From: Nephrocerus scutellatus
Taxonomy: Eukaryota; Arthropoda; Insecta; Diptera; Pipunculidae
DNA: 64,000 bases
Direction of reading: 5' to 3'
NCBI GenBank assembly: GCA_947095585.1
Contig: OX352765.1
Location: 92,526,965 to 92,590,964, forward strand
The notes beneath the pieces are model-generated. The model was not told the origin of the DNA and ran no database searches. It saw nothing but the letters and a program-made list of their open reading frames with translations. Position numbers and translations under genes: made by a program. Shown piece by piece: positions 24,901 to 36,900 of this stretch. How positions within the stretch are numbered: the first letter of the stretch is position 1; each line of letters begins with the position of its first letter.

Positions 24901-27900
24901 TTGTCAACATTATCATTACAGAATAGAACAGCATGCTGCGCTACCACCAACCAATGTTAGATAGGTACAGTGCACACACCCTTATCAGACTCTCAAACGA
25001 CATTTATCGTTGTCCAAGACAAACACTTCATTTTGAGTCTGACTGTGTGCTTTTCGCTGCGAGCAGCTAATTACCCTTAGCTTGCATTATTATCCAAACA
25101 GACTGTGAGCTATGAGAAGAGGTAAATCTTTGCGAAGAACTGTGAAGCGTTATGCAGGATTATGTTGTAAAAATGTGCCACTTGTAGTTTGCCAACGGAT
25201 TCTTGCGGGAGAATTATTGGCAAACATCCAGATGCTGATTTGTGGTTTATTTACTCAACGGTAATTGAGAGTACTTTTCAATCTACTGACAAAAGGCACC
25301 TTGTGATGTAACATAACTCTTCGAGTGTCTCAAACAGTTCTTAACCAATTTATGTTCTTATGCATTTTAAAAACCAAGACTCTTGATTATTACAAGGAAC
25401 TGTCTGATAGGATTTTTTTTCAATTTTTGATTAATGTCTCAGACCAGAAAGACTTAAGACCTCAAACTTAAAAAATTAGCGTTTGCTCTTTGGCTCTATG
25501 TGTGGGTTCTGTCTGCACTAGAGCCCTGCGCGGATACGTTTTTTCGTATCCGCATCCGATCCGCATCCGCAAAAAAAATAAAAAAAAAATCCGCATCCGC
25601 ACTCGCGAAAAATTTTAAAATCCGCATCCGCACTCATCCGCATCCGCAAAATAGATTTTTTTTTCAAAAAAATATTTTTTAAAACAAATAAATAAGATCA
25701 TATAGTCTTCTAAGTATAACAAAAAAAACACTTCATAAAAGTTTCGTGGTTTTCTTTTAATATCGTTGTCCTGTATAGTTCGGAACAATACTAAGAAGAT
25801 TACTCGATCTAACTTACTTGATTTAAAAAAATTATAAATTTGAAATTGGAACTCGACCCGATGGCTTTTTTAGGAAAACGCAGCAATTAACTAACTTTAG
25901 AAAGTAAAAAAAACAATCTGGTTTGTATTTTTTATCAGAAATTGTTATTTCAAGTTGTAAAATAATTAAAAGGGTTAGTTAAAATTCTTTAATTCAATTT
26001 TTTATTTTATATTTAAATTTATAACCTTAAATTAATTTATAATAAGTCCCAATTGCTTTTACCTATTAAGATATCATCCACAAGATCAGGATCAATCACA
26101 CATCTTTTATCGGTCATAATGTTACCTGATGTAGAAAAAAGGCGCTCGTTTGAGTGCAAATGTTGATTCAATCATATTGCACAATAAAAATATGTCGCAA
26201 ATTGTGTGTCTAGACTCTAGAGCCTAATGCATTTGCTTTGCACTATACTATACGTCTTTCGTACGTATAGTAATAGAAATTGATGTATGTGTTGAAATAA
26301 AAAGAAAGATAACGAGTAAATATACAGTATGTCTATGTATTACACATTACACACACACACACATTTCACCATCCACAATAGCTTTTTCTTCCCAAACTCA
26401 ATATTGAGATATTTGTATTTGTATTTTTTATAATGCATGCGGATACAATGGAATATCCGCAACATGCGGATAATCCGCAACATGCGGATAAGATTTCTAA
26501 ATCCGCATCCGCACTCATCCGCCAAAAACTATTGCGGTTATATCCGCTTTAATCCGCGGATAGCGGATAATTGCGGATATCCGCGGATATTACTATCCGA
26601 TGCAGGGCTCTAGTCTGCACTGTCCGCCTTGGGCGACTTGTAAAATTTGACAAAGTTTTAGCTAAAACCTACCATAGGTCTCAACCCGGAAGGACAGATT
26701 GTGTCAATTAGCTCTCATCTCTGGGACTTTTGGACTCTTCTATAAAAACAAGTCTATTGCCTGTTATAGATCAATAGAGAAAATCTCTGTAGTCTCGCTG
26801 TATCATAATCATATTGGGCTCCAAAACCTGGAATCGGTCCTGACCAATCGCAAAAGATCACACCTATTTCATGCAGAGCCATCCAGTTTAATATTTGGCG
26901 CGACAGGATGTTGCGGTCCAAGGCCTAGCTTCACGCGACCATTTGTGTTGTGCAGGTATATTTTTGCACACATATGGAAGGGACTTACAATTTAATGCCG
27001 TATCCGAACGGCGAATTAAGAAGCTTTCCATGATAAGACTACTATCGGATTTTTGTCAGACATTCGCGAGAGGTGGAACCGTGAAAAAAAATTTCCAGCC
27101 ATCTAGTTTGGCATCCCTAAACTCTGGGCGTCATGGTCTGTGCCATCCTTCTAGTGTCTGTCTCCTGTCTCACTAACGTGTCTCATAGCTTTCACACCAC
27201 AAAAGACTTTCGCTTATGCTATTTGGGTATATTCTGTCTATAGATGTTATTATTATAGAGTCTTTGGAATCGTCCTTCTTCATATATGAGACCAAAAACC
27301 ATTAGTAAAACTTTCCTCTCAAACTGGGCTACGAGGTCGGAGTGCTTTTTGCTAAACACCCATATCTCGGATTCATATGTAAGTACTGATATGATACTAT
27401 GACCATTGTCTTATAAACCAGTAGCTTGGACATCATAGTGAAACTCCTGGAGTTGAAGAGTCTTGACTTGGGTCTAAAGAAGGCTACATTGTCTTTAAGC
27501 AACCGAGTACGTATTTCTGGTTCCATACTATTATCTGTTGCAACAATTGATCCCAAAGTAAGTTAAAGGATTGCACTACTTTGAATTCGCACCCCACTAT
27601 CTTAATTAAGGATCTTCTTCTTGAACTCATGGCCATCATGTTCTTTTTTACTCTCATTTCCACGCCACATACTCACTCTGGATGAAATCTTCTCTTACTT
27701 CCCTTGAGTTTCTACTAGGTAGGTAGAGTGGTGGTCCACGCTGTGCTTGCGAGGTGTGCGCCATTTTGATGCCACAAAACTCGAGGGATCTAGCATGGAT
27801 AAGGACAAGGTTTAAATCCAGCCTGTAGCGTTCAGGTATTAGATCAAGTCGATGACCCAGTAATCTGAGAGCTCTTTCAGGTCGTAAAAAAATGGTTTGC

Positions 27901-30900
27901 CTAAAATGCGGTGTCATGAACCTGCTAGGGTCGGACAACTGCTGAGAAAGTGTATGAGAGTTTTCTTCTCATTTTCATCTTTACAACTTCTGCAGAAGTT
28001 GTTGTGCGATATACTTAACTTAGCAGAATGACTGTCCACTGTCCAGTGGCCAGTGCTGACAGCCTCAACTCCGGCAATATCCTTCCGGGTTCTGGATAAC
28101 AACTCGGTGGTTTTCTTTTTCTGTAGAATGGCCATAGGGATCTTGATATGGGCAGTTCGACAGACTGCCCCACTTGAGCTGTGACTTAGTATTAAAAAAG
28201 GAGAGAATTTGTTCCTTGACTGTGGTCATTGGACAGCTAACCTTCTCCATTAAGCCAGTATTCATAGCGTCGCCCATCCTAGTCCTCCGCCCTCTCATTA
28301 CCCTCTATATTACTGTATTCCGAAACCCATACTATGGTGATGTCCAGGAATTGACTGATCGAGGCCAAATCTTTTTGGCACTGTTGTACCAGTTTCGAGT
28401 TTATTGTGGTTGCATAAATCGCCCTTATGGCAGATTGGCTATCAACACAAATACGTGCGTTTCTGAGCCTTAATGCTCTACAGGCCTCCCTAATTTCTAG
28501 AAGCTCTGCTTGAAAGATGCTAGCCGAATCGGGTAGCTTGAATGACCTTGACAGATTTAGATTATCCGAGAAGATACATACACCGACTCCGTCCTTAATC
28601 TTGAATCCGTCAATGAATATTGTTGCACCATATTGCCTCACTACTGCCCATCCTTCCAGTTTCCCCTGGTAGAAAACTCAACACTGAACGAGGAGTTGAA
28701 GCTAAATTAAGGAATAAAGTAATCAGTAGATGATGGTATCAGGTACTGTCTGCAGTATATTGAAACCACGCAGACTATCTGAGTCGTACTGCACTGTACG
28801 TCGCAACATACCTGATAAATATGTCAGGAGGTAATAGGTGCAAGACGGTATTAAGGCCTCGGTCGGGCAAGACCTTAGAGCTCCTGTAATGCCTGCTGCT
28901 GCTGACCGCTGTAACATCCTGAGTTTGGTGGCGTTAGTAGCATTTCGTTAATTACCATCATTCACAGTAAGAGAGATATGAACCCTCCTTATGGGGTGCC
29001 TCTGTTGAGTTTCTACTAAGCCAATATCTGGACGGACTTATAGAGGATTGCTCCTCTCTCAGCTGTTGCATACGATATTTATTCCCAAGGCATTCGACAC
29101 GGTCTGGCATCAAACGCCTTTATCGATAAGAAGTGCCTAGGGAATCGATATAAACCTGATGCTTAGTTGGACTAAGTAAGAAAGGCTCACTGTTTAAATC
29201 AGATCGTATTGGCCGGCTTTAAATCAAATGCTCACCGTATAAACGTTCGTGTTCCCCAGGCCTCTACTTTGTCTCCAAAACTCTTTCTCATATACGGCCG
29301 CTACTTCTAATCCAAGTGATTTTTTTGATTATGACAACACTCTCAGCTGAAGCCCTATCTTCAGTCATCTCATTAAATGGGACACAGTTCATCACTCTCT
29401 CTCTCTCTCCTCGTTTTGACAGTTTTATTGCTGAGCTGACAAATAGCTTAGAATATTGTCCCACTGAATACAAAGTCCTCACTGTGCCGGATAATGTCAA
29501 GTAATCTGCGCTCTCATTTGTGAAAAATTCACCTGAACTAAGTATGCAGAGCCCCACCGTTCAATGCGACGTAGTAAATGTTTGCGCGCTGTTTTTGCAA
29601 TTTATCTGGACACCATTTGACTAATTGCTCTTCCAATTTACAAAATGTATATTTTGGAATAAGAAAAACATCTTAAGCGGTTCTTTAGCTCTTCTCTTTC
29701 TTGTTAGTAATTTCAATAAGCATTTGTTACAGAATACAATTCTGAACAAAAATGGTCGAATAGTACTTCCAAAGCAGTATACTTGTTTATATAGATTTAT
29801 ATTTGTTACTGCTCTTCTTATTTCTCAGAAGGAAACCCAAAAAGTTAATTTCTGTTTCGCCCATAAACCAATTACTCATTAAACCGCCACAGTGCAGGTC
29901 AATATTTTCTTAACTAAGACTACATCATTGTCTACTATAGATGCACTTTCCCGGATGTTTCTGTCCCGCAAGTGTTTGTAGTACAATCCGACGTTCCCAA
30001 CCTACTGGGACTTGGGTTATGGCATCGTGGCACAGTGGAGGTACAGTATTAAGCCAACACGTTTAGCCGTTCCATATAGCATAATGCTTCCTTAGAGTTT
30101 GTTACCGCTCGCATGGAAACTACAGAGAGACAATGAAAAACTCCAAAACGAAATTAAAGCAGGAAAACGAGAAATAAAGTTCCTCATAATTCGCAATTTT
30201 CAACTTAATCGCATGTTTCATTCGAGAAGATTGCGAGAAGCGTACGAATAGTCAGGTACAATACAGGCAAGGATTATAGAGCTGATTATTAGAGTTTTCG
30301 ATTCATTGCTCCCACATCTGTAGTAAATAAAAATTAATTATAAAAATTAAACATAACTGGTTTTGGCGGCCCATTTTGTTAATACCACTGATTCTTTTCT
30401 AATATCAGTCACATAAGCACTCATGGTAGTCCTCATGCGAGTACAAAACAAACAAAAAACTCATACAAACCTTAAGGATTTAAGGATTTCTGGCAATTTT
30501 CTATGCAACGGAAACAGTTGCGGTTCCACATCTGCATACGAGTACACACATATTCGTATATGATATCCATCCATGTACATGCATTTACATGTTGTGTAAT
30601 ATATGTACATCCCGATGGCTGTTGTCCTCACAGACGTTTGTTGTTCGTCCCTTGGACGGCCAATCTGCCAGATTTTTGTCTAGCCGAGATTAATTTTTTT
30701 TTCTCGACCCTTTTTTTAGTTTTTTCCATTTTACGTTGAAAAAACGGTGCTAACTTTAACAGTAGAATACGAGTAAAATATATATGTCCCATAAAGGTAT
30801 TACGAATTTCCTGAAAGGATATCTCAATTGATGTTAAATGCAGTATTTTCACTATGCAGACTTTTAGATTCATTTTGCCGAGTTTGCTTTGTGATCAGGA

Positions 30901-33900
30901 AATATTCTGTTACAGAACTTATTTGAAATTTGATATTGAGTTTTTTTTCTACATAACTAAAATGGATTAGAAATATTGCAGATATTAAAAGTAGTTGAAT
31001 TGTAAAGTACTTGTGTATCTGTATCTTTATCTGTATCTGTATCTTAATCCTTATCTGTATTTGTATCTATATCTGTTTCTGTATCTGTTTCTGTATCTCA
31101 ATCTGTATTTGTATCTGTGTCTGTATCTTAATCTGTATCTCTATCTCTATCTTTATCTGTATCTGTATCTGTATCTGTATCTGTATCTTAATCTGTATCT
31201 GTATTTGTATCCATATCTGTTTCTGTATCTGTTTCTGTTTCTCTATCTGAATCTGTATCTGTATTTGAGTCTGTATCTGTATTTGTATCTTTATCTTTAT
31301 CTCTATCTTTATCTCTATCTGTATCTGTATGCATTGTGCATTTATTTATATCTGTATCATTATCTTTGTCTTTATATGTATTTGGTGTATATGTATTCAT
31401 CTATCTGTATCTTTATATTTATGTGATCTGTATTTTACCTATATTTAATCTGAATCTATAGCCATATCTAGTGTATATTATTACTAAAATGTAAATAGAT
31501 ATTTTATCTCACTGTACGTAATCGAACAGAAGAATATTTTTTTTTTTAGATTTCTATCCTAGCCCAGCCTAGCCGCGGGACTCTTTCCCATCGGGCCAGA
31601 CGAGGTTTGTGTTTTCAACGATTTATCAGTGCTGTGGCGGCAGCCCAGTTGACACTACAGTAGGGTTCAGGTCCTATGAACGCAGATTCCGAGCGAGCCC
31701 TAGATATTTCATCTGCAGATTTGTTGCCTGCAATTCCCTGACGATCAGGGACCCAAGAGACAAGGCAAGAGATTACAGTGCATCATAACAGTTTTTGACT
31801 GGTATTGAGTCCATTAAATATGACGACAGCGCTTTAAGTGCTGCCTGGCTATCTGAAAAGATATATATTCTGGCGCCTTTAATCCCTTCATTAAGTTTAA
31901 TCCCGGCGAGATCTCAATGGCATGGAATTCCACCTGGAAACTGTTTATGTTTACTCGTATAGCTGTTATAAACAAGTTCCCCTCATATAAATTTTATACA
32001 TGTATCATGTATTACTGAGCCTAATTGTATGCCATGATTTTTAGTAATTTCTTAATTCTAATACAATTTAATGCAATGCATATTCTTATGTACGAGTATG
32101 TATATATTTTCGTAACAATATTGTAGCTATGTTTAGACCAAGAAGAATAAACAGTCAATGTCTAATTTTTAGGAAGTTTGTTTGCGTAAATATGAAAGAA
32201 GTACAAAGTTTACGAAAGCTTTAAAGGTTTGTGTAACTTAACAGCATAACCAACCAACCCAATTTTATTTAGCAAACTAAAGACCAATTATATTATCAAT
32301 CCAAATAAAAATGAAATACCTTCCGTCTTATCCGTTTGTTTGCCAAGACGTAAATATTTGATCGAACGTCTAAGTTAAACCACAAAGTCACCCGAAATTC
32401 AGTGCATAGTCGTATGATGCAGCATGTACTCCTCGCAAGACACAGATGCTTTTCAATCTCTATTGTTTATGGCACCATTGATTATTTGCCTGCTTTTATT
32501 TGATTCGCTTATTCCATTTAGGCAAAAACTAATAAAAGTGAATATATTGCCAAAATGAAAATCTCGACGGACGTAGTTGTGTATTCTCGTCGTTGTCTTT
32601 TTTGCCATTCATTCAGGTGTATTCAATTGGAAGGAACAATTATTAAATAATATCATTTGAACTTTAAGTCAAATGAATATTCTATTAAGATATCTTTGTT
32701 TTCTTTTTGTACAGGGTTTTTCAATAAGAGCACTTCAACTTTTTTTTTGAATAAAACACAAACTGTTCGACTTTTGAACTAACTTTTTTTTTTATTAACG
32801 AATTTGAACATATACATATGATACATTTAAGTATGAAACTCGATTTCTTTTGCATGACCACCGCGTGCACGTTTTACGAAGTCCAATCTTTGAACCCAAT
32901 TTTCGACCACTCTTTCGCATAAATCTGAGCTCTTGCAACGTCGCCGGCTTATTGGCATATACCAATGACTTCACATAACCCCAAAGAAAATAATCTAGAG
33001 GTGTCAAATCACACGAGCGCGGCGGCCACTGGACGGGCCCATTTCGCGAAATAACACGCTCATCGAACTTAGTCTTCAATAACGCGATTGTATCGTGTGC
33101 TGTGTGGCATGTGGCCCCGTCCTGCTGAAACCACATGTCGTCCAAGTCCATTCCATTCAATTGCGGCCAAAAAAAATCGTTTATCATATCGCGGTACCGA
33201 TTTCCATTAACAGTAACGTGGCGATCGTTATCGTCGATGAAAAAATATGGCCCAATGACGCCGCCGGCATGTAATCCGCACCAAACAGTGACTTTTTCGG
33301 GATGCAACGGTGCCTCATGAATCACGTGTGGGTTGCTTTCTGCCCAGTAACGCATATTTTGCTTGTTGACAAATCCTTCTAGCCAAAAGTGAGCCTCATC
33401 GCTGAAGATGATTTTTGCACGATTTGCAATCGCTGTTCACATGTGTAGCATTCCATGATGAAATGTATACTAATGAAGTTTCCAAATGACAAAAGAACAA
33501 TTAAAAATATGGCGTCGTTCGCCGTTCCTATCGGAGAAAAGTTGAAGCGCACCTGTTGAAACACCCGATATATACATTTTGTAGATTTTTGTCTCATTGA
33601 TTTAAGATATCGACAGGCATCAATCAAAATATTACTATCGTTTAGTCATTAGTATATATATAGTGTATTGTATATGTACATTGAATGCCTTGTTCTTGTG
33701 TAGCTTTATGAACAGATTAGCTTATACCGTACAGCAAATGGTATCAAAAGTTGTCACATACTACTATGTACTATGTACGGCAATAAATTACTTAACTGTA
33801 ACCAGCTACGTAATTTGGCGGACAAATAATCAACAGCAGGAATAAATTCAAATCTACGCTAACTGCTATCTGCTACCTCGAAATCCTTGAGTTTCTAAAC

Positions 33901-36900
33901 CGAATGTGATAATAAATATCGCAAAGATAAACGATTTTATTGAATTTGTAAATATATAGCCTGCCAGGTTGTTAATAATGGACTGAGAAATGTTTTTGAG
34001 TAAATATTAAGAATATCTCATGTAAACCTCAACATACGCGAAGGATGCGTTCCAAAAAAAAAACACCGCGTAAGTTGAATTCGCGTATGTCGAGACTTGA
34101 GAATGTAAGCAAACTCAGAGATGCCTTCCAAAGAATTTTGATGAAATAATTTATTCCCTGCTTTTTAAAAAAGTAAGCGTAAAAAGAAATAAAAAAACCA
34201 AAATAGTATAGCATAAATTAAAAAATTATTATGGATTCGTTCCGCTACTGGCATGTCAGCAATGTTTTCGCAGCATTTCCTCCATATTGCTCGTTTTGAT
34301 CGTCTCAATTCAGAGTTATACTCCGTAAGGGCGAACCTATATTCGTCCCAGCTCTTCGTGCGCTTAGCAGCATTGAAAAGCTTTCCCACTTTCTTCAGCC
34401 GGTCATTCCACTAGGAACCTTACGTTGGCTCGAACTGGTTTTGTGGACACAGCTGCCGCTGTAGGAGGTAAGCATCGTTTAACTGATAAGCTCCCTTTTA
34501 ATGTGTCACCGCTTACCCTCGACATCCTTAGAGGTGCTAGATGTGTCCTATCATATCTATTCTTCCAGCGACCCTGAAAACTATGGATTCTAAACTTACA
34601 TCGGCAAACTTATATTGACAAAAGCCTACCACATGTAGAAAGCTTAGATAAAATTGCTCCGTCTGGAGGTATGGAAGGACAAATATACATAAAAACAGTC
34701 ATATAAATGAATTTTAGATATTCACACCGATCATCTAACATGTCGTTCCTTTTGGTACAATAGACCTTTAAAGATGGCAGTGTCGGTCATTGGGCTGGGC
34801 GTCTTTGAAAACCAATAAACCTGAATACCTCTTCAAAATCGTAATTTCATTCTAAATGCCAAAAGAAAGTTTGGTAGTTATCATCGGTTGTCATTTTTAT
34901 GGTTTTTTCTATCAACAATCCATGTAACAAGGTAACAACAATCACCACATTACCACCAGGTTCAAGTGAATGGGAAAATACAACTTTACAACTAACCAAC
35001 AAAAACCATCGGCGAAAGTGCACCGCATTTACATTTTGCAAAAAGTCAAGCTCACAAAACCCTAAGGCAGTTACGCATGCGCACGATTAATTTAAATTCA
35101 TAATGTGTTGTGCGCAAAGCAACACACGGGCGAGACTTTGGCCAGAAACGTGACATCGAATTTCAATTTACGATTTCCGTCCGTCGTGTGAGACTTTCTT
35201 TTGTGAGATCTTATGAATATGACGGGCTTCATATTCCAAATGAAAGGGAATTCGGCGGCGGCGGCGGCATTCGACGGTTGATCGGTTCAACTGATAAGTT
35301 CATTCGGATTTTATTCAAGTAGGTGCTGTCCATATTTAGTCACTTTATGGCATTTCGGCTTAAAAGGTAAATATTCAAATTTTTGCAACGCATTTCCTCT
35401 TGCTTTGCTTATTATAAAAAAAAGTGCTCTTTAGAGATTGCCTCATCAGTAAACACAAATTTGCTGTGCTTTCGTGGTAATCCAAGCTTGCAAGAACGAT
35501 GACATTCTTATAGAAGTAGAAGTCCGAGCACAATAGCTAGAAAAGTCTCAAAGCTCTTTCGAAAATTCTGCAAATTAATTTTTGGATAGTACTCTATACT
35601 CATGAGTGTGTCCTTTTAGTTTATATCTTGTGATATTTAGCGTTTGGAACGTTGAAAATAGTCAAAGTTGAAGCAACATCTACTAGCATTGTACTCTTTG
35701 AAATTCTAAAGATTAAGCATAGCATAATCATCGACGGACTATTACGAACATTTTTCAAGAAAATTAACCAAATCGTTCCAGCCGTTTAGCCGTGAAAAGG
35801 TAACAGGCAGACAGAGTTACTTTAATATAAGTAAGGACTAGTAAGGGTAAGAATAGTGTTGCGGAGCTGGAGTATATAACTTACCCATGTGTGATGATAC
35901 CGTCAGCAACAGCGAACGTCTGCTCGATTGTTTGCCCTCTTACAATATTTCGTTAAGTGGCGAAATTCTGTTGTTCTTTTTCTGTTCATGATGTGCTCTG
36001 TTGCTGTTGTTGGTTGTTTCAATTGGTATGATGTGTATTTCCTTTGCAACATTTTACTTGCAACATTTGGCTTTGCAACATTTTGTCTTACAACATTTTA
36101 CTATAATGACTGTGATCTATGTGCAGCTCTGCTTTACGATTGGGGTTTTATTTTTGTGTGTTTTTATTTATAGTGGATTTATAATATATATAGTGTTTTT
36201 TTCCTCTACTGTCCTTCATTGCCATTTTTAGTTTATAATTTGTTTTTGAAATTTAATTGCAAAAATGAAACAAAATAAAAGAAAAAAAAACAATGCATCG
36301 CTTAACTTAGCTTGCTTCAATTTCCCTTTGACAACAACTGTCGTGAGCCGATTACCAAAAACTATGAATTCATCGAAACGCTAAGCAAACCAAGTACGCA
36401 GTAGTTGGCTCGTATTTTTATTCTCACAGTTGACAAGTTCTTTTGTATGGAGCGGCAATGTGCAGTAATAAGCAAAAAAATTCAAAGAACCCTTTAAGTA
36501 AGTAGTGAAGAATGGTCTCGATTTGCCGTTCCAAAACTCTCAGCTGCACGTGTTTCTTCAACAAAATATGAATATTTCAGTTTTTAGTTCTGTACTCATT
36601 GGAGTGCAATGAGTTGGTATTGCACAGCTGGCTGGGCGGGAAAATGAGAATTCTTTTAAATGAAAATAATAAAAAAAAAATTAAGCGTAGAGTTGTTTGT
36701 GTGAGAGTGTGTAGGAATGCGCGAGAACGTGCAGTTGCATAAATTACATTTTTAGCCTTCCATGTGCACCGATAGTTATATGTTTGCGTGTATCTATCTA
36801 TTCTCACTACATTATCATGTTGGCTAATTGTATTCCAAACGTCGTAATTAGTTTGCAATAAGTTCTGTCAGCACCACCACCACCAGCAAACCAATACTTC

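Noticed and set aside
29397..29412. CT run as a GAGA regulatory site
   Set aside because: It lies inside a dispersed repeat in ome intron 1, so there is no reason to call it functional.
30995..31426. 143-codon Leu/Tyr frame and its companions
   Set aside because: They are translations of the hexanucleotide repeat, open in several frames at once.
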